Shown one piece after another: positions 18,406 through 27,876 of a DNA stretch of 64,000 nucleotides. Made by a program: the position numbers and the translations under genes. The notes below the pieces were generated by a model that saw only the letters and a program-made list of their open reading frames with translations, did not search any database and was not told the origin of the DNA. The DNA is from JAAYAY01 sp964563135. GTDB taxonomy: Bacteria > Planctomycetota > Planctomycetia > Pirellulales > Thermoguttaceae. Within the stretch, counting starts at the first letter, position 1; the number at the start of each line of letters is the position of its first letter. Location of the stretch: assembly GCA_964563135.1 (NCBI GenBank), contig CAZLWV010000019.1, positions 1 through 64,000 of the forward strand, written 5' to 3'.

Positions 18406-20925
18406 TCAATCCTCCAGCAACCGGCGGAGCTTCTCTTTCCGCCGCTCGCGAACCGACTCGCGAATCTGGTTCTGCTCCTCAATGATCGATCGCAGCAACT
18501 CGACCGCTTCGTTGAAATCCTCGAGTTCGACCATGCGGGCCAGCACTGCCTGCATGGTCGTCAGGATCGTATCGGCCTGGGCAACCGCTCCGTCGCGCAG
18601 TGCGGGTGCTCGGTTGCGATCGTCGTGCCGATCCTCGAGTTGCGCCAGCACCTCATCCAATTGTACGAAATTATCGGCAACCAGGCGGCCGAGGGGGGCA
18701 ACAATGTCGTCTTCGAGGCGAATGCGCAGCTCTTCGGTGTAGATTCGATTGTTGACCAGCTCCTGCCGGATATCCTGAAAGGCCTCGGCCACGCCCGCGG
18801 TTTCGTGGGAGTCTTTCTGCCCATTCTGGCGGGCTCGCTGGATCCGCAGCAGCCGCACGGCGCGGCGCCGCTCGGGGGTGTCCTGCGTCTGGACGTCGCC
18901 AGGCTCGGTCGGGCGGGCTGCCTCGGCCGGCGCGGCGGAAGACTCGCCGGATAGCGTCAGACCGGCAAGCGTGTCGCGGATTGCCTGGACATCCTCCACG
19001 ATCGTCGCGAAGCGCTGCCGGAGGACGATTTCGCGGGCTTCGAGCATCGCCCGGAGCTTCTCGGGAGTCACCACGTCGAGTATCCAGCGATCTGCGGAAC
19101 CGACCTTCGGTCCGCTTTCGAGGTTGTAGCGGTCGCGGGCCTTGGCCATCAGGAGGATCTTGGTTCCTGGCTCCAGGCGGAGCCGATCGACTTCGAAGGC
19201 CGAGTCGATCAATACCTCGGTGGCGATTCCCTCCAGTTGTTTCAGGATCTCCAGCCGGGGTTCCAGTCCTTCGACGGCATATTCGAGCCAGACCCTGTCG
19301 ACGCCGTGATCGTCGCGAACAAGGCCCCGCAGGGGAAGGCTCGCCTGGGGCGTGATGGCCGAGCCGATCCCCTCGAGTCGGATCGCCGGTTGCGGCGGCT
19401 GGTCCTCAACGGCCGAGAGAACCAGCCGGATCGGCTGGTGGCTCCTGATGCCGTCGGCGTCGTGCAACACCAGTTCCAGGGTTTTCGTCTCCGTAAGGGG
19501 CTGGAGGCGGTAGATGAAGGTGGAAAAGCTCTCCAGCCGCCCCACCAGGGCCGCAAGGTCGCGCAAGGTCCCATCCAGCGGAATCCTGCCCGTCGCGGGC
19601 TTTCCCTCCACGGTCTGCAGGATGCCGACCTTTGCCGCATCGATGCGGCCGAGCAGATACCGCAAGGAATCGTCCGGCAGGCGGCCTGCGAGACGGCGGC
19701 CGATCTGGTCGCGGATTTCTTCGAGGCCTGCGGCGGCCGATTGGAGAGGCGCGGCGCTGTTGGCCGCCGGCGACCCCTGGTGGGCCGGCTTGGGTGTACC
19801 GCGCCACAGAGCGATGATCTCATCGAGGCGCCGGACAGCAGGTCCGGCAACGGTCTGGGTTGTTTCACCGCTGATAATCTCGACCTTCAGGAGGCGCTTG
19901 TTCGCCTCCGCGCCAAGGGTCACCTGAGTGCCTTTGGGAATGGGAACCACACCGGCGGCCGGCACGGTCCGCGGGGTCCGGCCCATGTAGTCGGGATAAC
20001 GGCACTGGGCTTCCAGGCGAACGAGCGTGGGCGAATCGACGACCTCGATCCGCAATCCGCGGATGGCCGCATCGCCTCCGCGCAGATCGAGGTCGATGGG
20101 TGCGAGGATTCCGCGAAAGGTATAGGAATAGGTCTGGAAGCGATCGCGGCCGGCCAACGCCTCCCCTTCGCGAATCATGGTGGCGTCGAGCCGAACGCTC
20201 CCTTCGGGCCGATATTCGATTCGCACGCTCCGCGGCACTTGTCTGGCCTGCAGATCGGCGCTGGCGATCAGGGTGAAGTCAGCACCACGGGCAACACGGG
20301 CCACGCCGTCGGAGAAGCCTTCCACGGTCAGGATCGTGCGCCGCGGCCAGAGTTCACCGCTCATGAGCACCGCGCGGCGAAACCAGACCGCCACGGCATC
20401 GGGCAGGAGGATGCCGAAGACCGCCGTGCCCCCGGCGAGGATCGCCGCGGCCAGGATCGAGTTGCGCAAGGGGCGCCAGTTGAACACCTCTCCCAGCCGG
20501 ACGTGAGCCATCGGCTCGGCTGCCGCACGGCAGGTGGCCGCCAAGAGATCTCGATTGCAGTCGTTCGGATCGGGGGGGCGTGCCGTGAGTTGGACAGCGG
20601 TCAGCAGGCTGGAGTCAAACTCGGGGAATCGTCGTTCGAGGAGGATCGCCATGCTGCGATCGGGCAGCGGCACCAGGGCACGGCGGCCAATGACACGATA
20701 GGCCACCGCGGCGACGCTGAAGACGGCGGCCCCCAGCAACAACCGGCGCAGGACCACGGACGGCTCGAGGAACCAGTCGATGGCCAGGCTGGCCCAGAAG
20801 ACTGCCCCCGCCATGGCCACGACGAGCGCCAACCCTTGGATCCAGACGTAGGAGCGAATCCGGCGACGGAGCGCCCCGAGCGCTGTGCGGATGCTGTCGT
20901 CGAGACGGATGGAAGGGGTGGTCAT
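18406..20925 (-). CDS. DUF4175-like membrane protein
   Basis: 839 residues. Transmembrane helices at about 29-52, 60-80 and 152-175, then a large extracytoplasmic beta-rich region (to about 620) and a charged coiled-coil C-terminus (about 620-839; LRIRLEDDIVAPLGRLV, ERRKEKLRRLLED). The architecture resembles DUF4175-type proteins found near vWA/MoxR genes. Biochemical function is unknown. It begins 39 bp after the vWA gene and ends directly against the next start codon. Confidence 0.75.
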   Translation of the reverse strand: MTTPSIRLDDSIRTALGALRRRIRSYVWIQGLALVVAMAGAVFWASLAIDWFLEPSVVLRRLLLGAAVFSVAAVAYRVIGRRALVPLPDRSMAILLERRFPEFDSSLLTAVQLTARPPDPNDCNRDLLAATCRAAAEPMAHVRLGEVFNWRPLRNSILAAAILAGGTAVFGILLPDAVAVWFRRAVLMSGELWPRRTILTVEGFSDGVARVARGADFTLIASADLQARQVPRSVRIEYRPEGSVRLDATMIREGEALAGRDRFQTYSYTFRGILAPIDLDLRGGDAAIRGLRIEVVDSPTLVRLEAQCRYPDYMGRTPRTVPAAGVVPIPKGTQVTLGAEANKRLLKVEIISGETTQTVAGPAVRRLDEIIALWRGTPKPAHQGSPAANSAAPLQSAAAGLEEIRDQIGRRLAGRLPDDSLRYLLGRIDAAKVGILQTVEGKPATGRIPLDGTLRDLAALVGRLESFSTFIYRLQPLTETKTLELVLHDADGIRSHQPIRLVLSAVEDQPPQPAIRLEGIGSAITPQASLPLRGLVRDDHGVDRVWLEYAVEGLEPRLEILKQLEGIATEVLIDSAFEVDRLRLEPGTKILLMAKARDRYNLESGPKVGSADRWILDVVTPEKLRAMLEAREIVLRQRFATIVEDVQAIRDTLAGLTLSGESSAAPAEAARPTEPGDVQTQDTPERRRAVRLLRIQRARQNGQKDSHETAGVAEAFQDIRQELVNNRIYTEELRIRLEDDIVAPLGRLVADNFVQLDEVLAQLEDRHDDRNRAPALRDGAVAQADTILTTMQAVLARMVELEDFNEAVELLRSIIEEQNQIRESVRERRKEKLRRLLED

Positions 20926-20964
20926 AAGTCGTGCAGGAGACTGCTCCAGTATTGGCTTGGTATC

Positions 20965-23391
20965 TCAGGCAAGTTTGGCCAGGCGGCGGATGAGCCATTC
21001 CAGGCAGAGGAGGCCGCACAGTCCCGCCAGCAGCCAGATCAGGCGGTGTCCCGTCCAGAGTCGGTCCGGTGCGGCCGCCAGCACGACCGTGCGGGTGCGG
21101 TTGGCGAGCCGGTTGACGATGGATTCAGGATCGGCCGGGTCGGCGGCCTTGGCGAGGTCGGGGTAGTAGGTGCCGCCGGTTTCCTCGGCCAAGCGGCGGA
21201 GGAGAGCCACGTTCTGCTCCGGCGACTGGCGTTCCAGGTCCGGCACTTGGACCCGGATGCGGCGAACGATTCGTTCGTCGATCCCTGGAATGGGCAACTC
21301 CAGGCGATAGGTGCCCTCGCTGAGGACGGTGAGCGTGCCCTGAAAGGCCCCGGCGCGTGCCGGATCGTGCTGCAGGGGGACGACGCGAACCGAACCGTCG
21401 GGCAGATAGACTTCCACATCGACGCTGGGGGCTTCCAGGGGCGAGAATCGCGCGTTGGCCACCTGGGCCCGCAGTTCCACGGTGCTACCGATCGAATAGC
21501 GATCCTGGCCAACCAGGAGCATGCCATGGCTGGATTGCCGTAGGAGGCGTCCCTGGGAAACGTGGCGGACCAACCGAGTATAGAGCCGATCGAAGTACCC
21601 GGTGTCGATGGCCCGCAAACGCCAGAATTCGCCGCTTCCGATGTAGAACACGCGTCCGGCCCCATAGAACTGGGCCGCCAGGAAGATCGGCCGCTCGCTT
21701 GCCTGGGTGGTTCGCGGATCGGAGAAGTGGGCGTACACCGTGGCGGCCGGCTTCGGACCGCGGAGGGGCTGATGGCTGAATACTCCCTTGAACTGGGACC
21801 ACGCCTGGTGGCTGGCCGTTGCCGTGTCGCCGAGCCAGAGAAACTCCGCTTCCAGCCCCTCGCGGGTGAAGTCGAGGGGCCATGGTTCCTCGGCGGTCTT
21901 GGTTTCGACGTCCCACACCGCCACGTGCTGGGAGAACTCGACCGGATAGAGATCGCGGACCTTCTGCATGGCGGGATCCTGGACCCAGCCGCCCACCGGC
22001 TCTCCGGTGTAGACGGGACCGGCGATCACCACCAGTCCGCCGCCTTGTTCGGCGACCCAGGATTCAAGCAGGGCGATCTGGGACTGGCTGAGGCTGGTCC
22101 AGTTGGGGTCGAAGGCCACGACGCAGTCGTAGGCGAACATCTCTTCCGGCGTGGCGGGAAAATCTTCGAGAATCCTGGTGGCTTCCTGCGACATTCCCGG
22201 CTGGGCGGTCTGCAGATACACGTCGAGCGTCATCGACGGATCGCGGAACAGGAGGGTGCGCACGAACTGATACTCGCGTGTGGGGCCACCCGCCACCAGG
22301 AGGACGCGGTCCTTCCGTTCCACCACGTCGACCTCGGCTTCCAGGAAGTCGTCGCCAGCGTTGCCATCATCGGCCGGTGGGCGGACCCGCAGGCACAGTG
22401 TGCGGAGTCCCGTCCCGGTGGGCGTGACTTCGAACCTGACCGGCAGCGACTGGCCGTCGGTACCGAGGATGATCGTCTGGCTGCCGAGGAGCGTTCCCTG
22501 GCCGGGGACGGCGTCAGGCGCATCCTGGCCCCCGCTGCGCTGGAGCAATTCCACGGTGACCGACTTCCCGGCCAGCCCCTCGCCGCGGCTCTGAACGATA
22601 CCGGAAACCGTGAAGGGATCGCCCGGATAGGCTCGCGAGATGGCGTCGATACGGTACACGCTCACGTTGGCCGGGCGCTCGACGGCCCCCAATCCGACGG
22701 TGTGGATCGGGACTGCGGCCTCCTGGGCGACGGCAATCGCCGACTGGGGCAATACGCCTGCATTCTGGCCGCCGTCGGAAAAAACGGCGATTCCGGAAAG
22801 GGGTTCTCCTGCGCGCTCGCGAATCGTCTCCACGAGGGCGTCGCCCAGCCTGGTTTCCAGCCCCGTGGGCTCGAGGCCCGCCGCCCACTCCGGCTGCTGC
22901 GACGGTGGGGCAGGATCGAGCTGCCTGGGCAGACGGGCGACTTCGGCGACTCGGACGTCGAAGCGCTGGATGCAGGTGTCGTGGGTGCGGCGGAGACTCG
23001 GGAGCAACTGGCCGCCGGAAAGCAGGTCGCGCACCCGGTCCAGGCGCGAGCCTGCCCCGTCCGGTGCGTCGCCGATCGCCATGCTCGAGCTCGTATCGAC
23101 CAGCAACAGGCACTGCGAGCTGCGCACGACCTGGCGCTCGCAGCGCCACTGGGGCTGGAGGTAAAACAGGAGGAGCGCGAAGAACACCGCGCTCCTCAGC
23201 AGGGTCAGAGAGACACCGAGCACCGCGGGGAGCTTGCGGGCGTCGCGCCGGTAGATGATCCGCACGATCAGCAGAACCGCAATGCAGGCCAGGACGGGCA
23301 GGATCCAGTCGCTGTTGGAGCGGATGCGGCCGAATTCGAAGGTCCGCTGCAGGGTTCCCTCGGCAATCGGGAGCAGCATGCAACTGGTCAT
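20965..23391 (-). CDS. Membrane protein with vWA domain and glutamine-amidotransferase-like fold
   Basis: 808 residues. Two N-terminal transmembrane helices (about 29-46 and 58-79), a von Willebrand A domain with an intact MIDAS start (LLLVDTSSSM, D99/S101/S103), then beta-sandwich and a class-I glutamine-amidotransferase-like region (VAEQGGGLVVIAGP about 480-500) without a visible catalytic cysteine. A final transmembrane helix is near 785-803 (LIWLLAGLCGLLCLEWL). The ATG at 23391 overlaps the preceding stop (ATGA). It is typical of Bat-type loci, where vWA proteins are thought to assemble on the periplasmic face. Confidence 0.85.
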   Translation of the reverse strand: MTSCMLLPIAEGTLQRTFEFGRIRSNSDWILPVLACIAVLLIVRIIYRRDARKLPAVLGVSLTLLRSAVFFALLLFYLQPQWRCERQVVRSSQCLLLVDTSSSMAIGDAPDGAGSRLDRVRDLLSGGQLLPSLRRTHDTCIQRFDVRVAEVARLPRQLDPAPPSQQPEWAAGLEPTGLETRLGDALVETIRERAGEPLSGIAVFSDGGQNAGVLPQSAIAVAQEAAVPIHTVGLGAVERPANVSVYRIDAISRAYPGDPFTVSGIVQSRGEGLAGKSVTVELLQRSGGQDAPDAVPGQGTLLGSQTIILGTDGQSLPVRFEVTPTGTGLRTLCLRVRPPADDGNAGDDFLEAEVDVVERKDRVLLVAGGPTREYQFVRTLLFRDPSMTLDVYLQTAQPGMSQEATRILEDFPATPEEMFAYDCVVAFDPNWTSLSQSQIALLESWVAEQGGGLVVIAGPVYTGEPVGGWVQDPAMQKVRDLYPVEFSQHVAVWDVETKTAEEPWPLDFTREGLEAEFLWLGDTATASHQAWSQFKGVFSHQPLRGPKPAATVYAHFSDPRTTQASERPIFLAAQFYGAGRVFYIGSGEFWRLRAIDTGYFDRLYTRLVRHVSQGRLLRQSSHGMLLVGQDRYSIGSTVELRAQVANARFSPLEAPSVDVEVYLPDGSVRVVPLQHDPARAGAFQGTLTVLSEGTYRLELPIPGIDERIVRRIRVQVPDLERQSPEQNVALLRRLAEETGGTYYPDLAKAADPADPESIVNRLANRTRTVVLAAAPDRLWTGHRLIWLLAGLCGLLCLEWLIRRLAKLA

Positions 23392-25604
23392 GCACCACCT
23401 CCCGTCACGAGGGCCCGCGGAGGATGAGCGCTCACCCACCAGGCCAGCACCTGTTCCAGGAGGAGAACAGCCAGGACGACGTAGAGCAGGAGGTCGGTCA
23501 GATCGGTCCCGGCGATCTCCTGCCGGTTGTAGCGAAAGGCGTGGACCGCTTCGTAGTGGAAGTCGAGCCCGTCGAGCTTCGCCGCCAGCGTGGGGCCGTC
23601 GACCAAGTCGAGATTGCCCTCCTTCGGGTCGACGTTGACGGCAACCTGGCGAGTCTGGCGCCCGCCGTCCTTGCGGGTGAGTTCGGCGCGGTAGATACCC
23701 GAGCAGGGGGCTGCCGGATATGTGGCCACGAAGACTCCGCCAGGCTGGAGGACGCCTTCGTTCAGCGTGGGCTCAAAACCTTGTCCGGCCGGCGGCGTCC
23801 AGCGCACGGGCGGACTGAAAACGGCGGCGTCGAACGAGACATTGAGGTCGCTGCCTACGATCTTCGGCTCCGTGTCGGGCCCGGGCCGGCTCAAGAATGC
23901 CTGCAATTCGAGCATGGTGACCACGTAGCTGGGGTTGCCGCGGGCCCAGTTATTCCACTCCGGTCCGGCCGTGGTAAGAAACGCCACCACACGTCCCTTG
24001 CCGAACTGCCGCTGGACCGCCAGCGGGGCACCGCCGCGAACACGAGCGATGACCTCGACGCTTGGGTCGAGCGACTCGGGCAAAGGGGTGATGGTGCCGA
24101 AGAAGCGACTGATGGAGACGGTTGCCAGGAAGCTGTTACGCTCGCCGGCAAACACCCGGAACACGGGATGCCGCGTGACCTGCAGATCGGGCGTCTTCTC
24201 GAGCCGGTCGACGAGCAGGGTTTCCTGGCCGGTGAGCGGGACGGGAAACACCCCTTGGCCACCGCGATAGAGCCGCTCGTTGAAGAACGATGCGGAACAC
24301 CTCGGCCCCATGAAGACCCCCAGTCCGCCTCCGGCGGCAACGTATTCTTCCAGGGCCTTCACGCCGGAGTCCTCGAGACGTTCGACGTTGAGCAAGTAGA
24401 TCGTGCGGAACGCATCGAGGGGTTCCTGGCTGAGAAAACGCGGCTTCTCGATGCGCGGCGTAAGTCCCGTGGCCACGGCCGGGCCGGGGCGGAGCGCCGA
24501 ACTGAGATAGGCGGCATCGTCGGCATTGAGGCTGCCGTCGACCAGGAGGACGGGCACGTCGGCCGGGACCTCGATGACGCACTGGCGGCGGTTGTCGACG
24601 GCGAGAGCATCCGAATCGAGTTCGGCTTTGACCACATGCTCGCCGGGCGAGGCGAACTCGATGGGCACCCGGTCGGAGACCGACTGCCGCGGGGGAACCT
24701 CCGCCAGACGCAGGGCCGGACGGGAACTGCCATCGGCCTGGATCTGAACAACCAGGTCGCGCAGCGGCTGGTCAGAGTGATTCGTGACCGCCAGGTCGAC
24801 GAAGAACGGAACCCCGGCGGCGCGGATGCCCTTGCCGGCCTGCAGGGAGGTGAGTGCAACGTTGGGCTGGAAACGATCGACACAGGCGACCAGGTGGAGG
24901 ACCGTGCGCGACCGCGAGAGCCCTTCGAGAACAGGGCGCAGCTGGCGAGGGTCGTTCCAGTGCATGGCGCGGAAATCGGTGAGGAGGTAAACGATCCGCT
25001 GCTCCGCAGCTTCCGTCCCCAGCCAGCGATCGATCGACTCCAGAGCGGGTAGCGGCCCGGCGGCGGTTTCAGAAACGTGCAGGTCTTCCAGGCGATCGGA
25101 CAGGCGATCGACAAAATCGCCCGCCACGGCCTCCTGGAGGAAATCGGGTTTGCCGGAGTTCTCGGCGGCCGCCTGCGAGAAACGGATCAGCGTGAAGCTC
25201 TGCGCGGGCCGCAGGCGCAGGGCCTCCCGGGCGATGCGTTCCACGGCCGCCTTGGCCCGGTCGATGGCACTGGAACCGCCACCCTGGTCCGACATGGAAT
25301 AACTGTCGTCGAGGAGAACGATGTGATGCACGGGCTGGGTGTCGAGAAACCGTCCCCACTGGGTCGGGAGCCGCGGCTGGGCCAGCATGAGGACCAGGAC
25401 CACGATCGCCGTGATCCGTGCGAGCAGGAGGAGAAGCTGCTTGAGCAGCACCCAGGTCCGATTCCGCCGCTGGCTTGCGAGGAGGAACTCCATGGCGGCC
25501 CAGGCAACACGCCGGTGGCGGAAGAGGTTGATCAGATGGATCAACACGGGCACGCCGGCGATGAGGAGTCCCCAGAGGAGAGCGGGATGGATGAACGTGG
25601 GCAT
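23388..25604 (-). CDS. BatA-like vWA membrane protein
   Basis: 738 residues. The N-terminal BatA-type domain has a helix at 8-26 (ALLWGLLIAGVPVLIHLI), the basic segment RHRRVAW, and a second helix at 55-76. The vWA domain follows with MIDAS DDSYS (D99, S101, S103). A beta-rich middle, a glutamine-amidotransferase-like segment (VAAGGGLGVFMGPR) and a last transmembrane helix (LLLYVVLAVLLLEQVLAWW) complete it. The ATG at 25604 is chosen because the BatA domain starts there. It sits 2 bp after the DUF58 gene and overlaps the next. Family assignment is strong; the physiological role of Bat proteins is poorly defined. Confidence 0.88.
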   Translation of the reverse strand: MPTFIHPALLWGLLIAGVPVLIHLINLFRHRRVAWAAMEFLLASQRRNRTWVLLKQLLLLLARITAIVVLVLMLAQPRLPTQWGRFLDTQPVHHIVLLDDSYSMSDQGGGSSAIDRAKAAVERIAREALRLRPAQSFTLIRFSQAAAENSGKPDFLQEAVAGDFVDRLSDRLEDLHVSETAAGPLPALESIDRWLGTEAAEQRIVYLLTDFRAMHWNDPRQLRPVLEGLSRSRTVLHLVACVDRFQPNVALTSLQAGKGIRAAGVPFFVDLAVTNHSDQPLRDLVVQIQADGSSRPALRLAEVPPRQSVSDRVPIEFASPGEHVVKAELDSDALAVDNRRQCVIEVPADVPVLLVDGSLNADDAAYLSSALRPGPAVATGLTPRIEKPRFLSQEPLDAFRTIYLLNVERLEDSGVKALEEYVAAGGGLGVFMGPRCSASFFNERLYRGGQGVFPVPLTGQETLLVDRLEKTPDLQVTRHPVFRVFAGERNSFLATVSISRFFGTITPLPESLDPSVEVIARVRGGAPLAVQRQFGKGRVVAFLTTAGPEWNNWARGNPSYVVTMLELQAFLSRPGPDTEPKIVGSDLNVSFDAAVFSPPVRWTPPAGQGFEPTLNEGVLQPGGVFVATYPAAPCSGIYRAELTRKDGGRQTRQVAVNVDPKEGNLDLVDGPTLAAKLDGLDFHYEAVHAFRYNRQEIAGTDLTDLLLYVVLAVLLLEQVLAWWVSAHPPRALVTGGGA

Positions 25605-25606
25605 CG

Positions 25607-26509
25607 TCAATTCCGGTGGTGCATTCCCAGGCGATTGCTCAGGTAGGCGGCGAGCGCCGCATCGAGTGGCCGGCTGGTCCGCAGCAGGGCATAGTCGATG
25701 CCATGGCGAACGCACCCCCGGCGGACTTCTTCCAGGTACAGGCCGAGAGCTTCCAGGTAGCCCCGGCGGAGGGCCCGCGGATTGCAGCTCAACTCGCCAT
25801 CGCTCTCCAACCCCTCGAAGCGTGTGGGGCCGTCGAAGGGGAAATCGAGTTCGTGGTCGTCGAGCACATGAAAAACCATCACGTCGTGCCCGCGAGTGCG
25901 GAGCAATTGCAGGCCGCGGAAGAGCGGCTCTCGGGGCACGAGGAGGTCCGATACGAGCACCATCATTCCCCGCGCCGGATAGGTTTCGGCGACTTTGTGG
26001 AGGATCGGGTAGGGATCGGTCTTTCCCCTGGGCGCCGAGACGTCGAGGGCACGCAGGATGGAGTCGAGGTGATTGCGGCGAGTCCGCTGGGGAACGGTGC
26101 TGCGGACCTGGTCGTCGAAGGCCACGCAGCCCACGGCATCCTGCTGCTGGAGGATGAGGTAGGCCAGCGACGCGGCCACGGTGGCTCCATATTCGTACTT
26201 GTTCAGCGGGCCCGAGCCGTAGCGCATGCTTGCCGAGACATCGACCAGCATGGTGCAGCGCAGGTTGGTGTCTTCTTCGAACTGTTTGACATACAAGCGG
26301 TCCTGTTTGGCCCAGACCTTCCAGTCCACGTAGCGGGGATCGTCGCCGGGCACATACTCGCGGTGCTGCAGGAACTCGACGGACTGGCCGAAGTACGGAC
26401 TGCGGTGCATCCCGGCCAGAAAGCCTTCCACAATCTGCCGAGCCCGAACGTCCAGCCGCGAGATGCGTTTGATCGCGTCAGGATGCAAAAATCGCTTGAA
26501 ATCGGGCAT
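25607..26509 (-). CDS. DUF58 family protein (MoxR-associated, vWA-like)
   Basis: 300 residues, soluble. The DUF58 hallmark REYVPGDDPRYVDWKVWAK is at about residues 48-66, followed by a vWA-like fold with a MIDAS motif VDVSASM near 90 and LVSDLLVP later. DUF58 proteins are regular partners of MoxR AAA+ ATPases. The gene overlaps the 3' end of moxR by 32 bases and is followed after 2 bp by the BatA-like gene, so translation is coupled across all three. Confidence 0.93.
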   Translation of the reverse strand: MPDFKRFLHPDAIKRISRLDVRARQIVEGFLAGMHRSPYFGQSVEFLQHREYVPGDDPRYVDWKVWAKQDRLYVKQFEEDTNLRCTMLVDVSASMRYGSGPLNKYEYGATVAASLAYLILQQQDAVGCVAFDDQVRSTVPQRTRRNHLDSILRALDVSAPRGKTDPYPILHKVAETYPARGMMVLVSDLLVPREPLFRGLQLLRTRGHDVMVFHVLDDHELDFPFDGPTRFEGLESDGELSCNPRALRRGYLEALGLYLEEVRRGCVRHGIDYALLRTSRPLDAALAAYLSNRLGMHHRN

Positions 26510-27554
26510 CGTTGGCTAGCTCATCGTGGCTGGTCGGTGTGGCTTCCAGGATCTGGTCGACGATCGAATCGGCGGTCACGCCGTCGCTCTCGGCGGTGAA
26601 GCTGAGAACGAGCCGGTGCCGCAATACCGGTTTGGCGAGGGCCTGAAGATCGCGCTGGCTCACGTGGGTACGGCCGTCGAGCAGCGCCCTGGCCTTGGCT
26701 CCCAGGATGAGGAACTGGACGGCCCGGGGCCCGGCTCCCCAGGCAACGGTTTCCTTGACCAGTTCGGGGACTCCGGGCTGGTCGACACGGGTCTGCCGCA
26801 CGAGCGCCAAGGCATAGCGGATGAGTTCATCGGCCACCGGCACTTCGCGCACGATCTGCTGGAGCTGGACGATCTCCTCTCCCGAGAGGACGGGCTCCAC
26901 GACGACGTTGGAGAGCGACGTCGTGCGTCGGGCGACCTCGAACTCCTCCTCGAAGGTCGGGTAGCGGACGAAGACCTTGAACATGAACCGGTCCTGCTGG
27001 GCCTCGGGCAGGGGGTAAGTGCCTTCCTGCTCGATCGGGTTCTGGGTGGCCAGAACGAAGAACGGGTCGGCAAGCCGGTGGCGGACCCGGCCCACAGTCA
27101 CCTGCCGTTCCTGCATGGCTTCGAGCAGAGCCGCCTGGGTCTTTGGCGGCGTGCGGTTGATTTCGTCGGCGAGCACGACGTTTGAGAACAGCGGGCCTTC
27201 GAGGAAACGGTACTCGCGCGAGCCGGTGGCCCGATTCTCCTCGATGATGTCGGTGCCGGTGATGTCGGCGGGCATCAGGTCGGGCGTGAACTGGATGCGG
27301 CTGAAGGACAGGTTGAGCGTTTCGGCCAGGGTACTGATCATCAAGGTCTTGGCCAGCCCCGGGACCCCTTCGAGGAGGCAGTGCCCGCGGCTGAACAAGG
27401 AGATGAGGAGTTCGTCGACGACCTGCTGCTGGCCGACAATCACGCGGGAGAGTTGCTCCGTGATCTTGCGGCGCGCTTGCCCCAGCCGTTGCACGGTCCA
27501 GGAATCGACTTCGCGTTCAGAACCGCCGTTTGTGGCGGGTGTAGACTGGCTCAT
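26478..27554 (-). CDS. moxR: MoxR-type AAA+ ATPase
   Basis: 358-residue cytoplasmic AAA+ chaperone-like ATPase. Walker A is GVPGLAKT near residue 64, Walker B is VVLADEINR near 125, and sensor 1 is FFVLATQNPIEQEGTYPLPEAQQDRF. The MoxR subfamily helps assemble or activate vWA-domain partners, and three such proteins (DUF58, BatA-like and vWA) follow immediately. It leads the eleven-gene coupled run and lies 177 bases downstream (leftward) of an 86-bp repeat element, so a promoter is likely in that gap. Confidence 0.95.
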   Translation of the reverse strand: MSQSTPATNGGSEREVDSWTVQRLGQARRKITEQLSRVIVGQQQVVDELLISLFSRGHCLLEGVPGLAKTLMISTLAETLNLSFSRIQFTPDLMPADITGTDIIEENRATGSREYRFLEGPLFSNVVLADEINRTPPKTQAALLEAMQERQVTVGRVRHRLADPFFVLATQNPIEQEGTYPLPEAQQDRFMFKVFVRYPTFEEEFEVARRTTSLSNVVVEPVLSGEEIVQLQQIVREVPVADELIRYALALVRQTRVDQPGVPELVKETVAWGAGPRAVQFLILGAKARALLDGRTHVSQRDLQALAKPVLRHRLVLSFTAESDGVTADSIVDQILEATPTSHDELANDARFQAIFAS

Positions 27555-27876
27555 TCTCTGTGCCTCGTTGTGTCGTGGTTGCCAACGGTTTCCGCATGGA
27601 TCCAGCCTTCGGACGCGGCAGGACCGGCGGTCGGAAGGCGGGTGGGACTGGAAGGGTGATTTCAGGCGTCTGAGCGTGCGGGCGATCGACCGGGATCGGG
27701 CCGACTGCCGACGTTTGCGGCGACTTTGCGAGTGCTCTGTCCCCGCTTGATTTTGGGATCCATGGCGTAGAATCCTGCGACAATCGCCGAGTTAATCCGC
27801 AGTCTCGATCCCAGTTTGTGGCTGAGACAGAGTACCGGGTTGGGTGGAGGTGTTGGGTGGTTTCAGGTTGTGGGTG
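27555..27876. other. Intergenic region upstream of moxR
   Basis: 322 bases without a gene. It holds one copy of the dispersed 86-bp repeat (27731-27816) and, between the repeat and moxR, a G+C-rich leader of about 176 bases in which I could not pick a clear promoter. Confidence 0.4.
27731..27816. repeat. 86-bp dispersed intergenic repeat, copy A
   Basis: It matches 55593-55678 at 78 of 86 positions by direct comparison, same orientation, no gaps. The element contains nested inverted repeats: TGGGATC/GATCCCA near its ends, CTGCG/CGCAG and GGCG/CGCC inside, so as RNA it could form one long hairpin. It lies 60 bases downstream of the stop of the toroid gene and upstream of moxR. Role unknown: a small non-autonomous repeat or an RNA processing/termination element. 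Confidence 0.85.
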
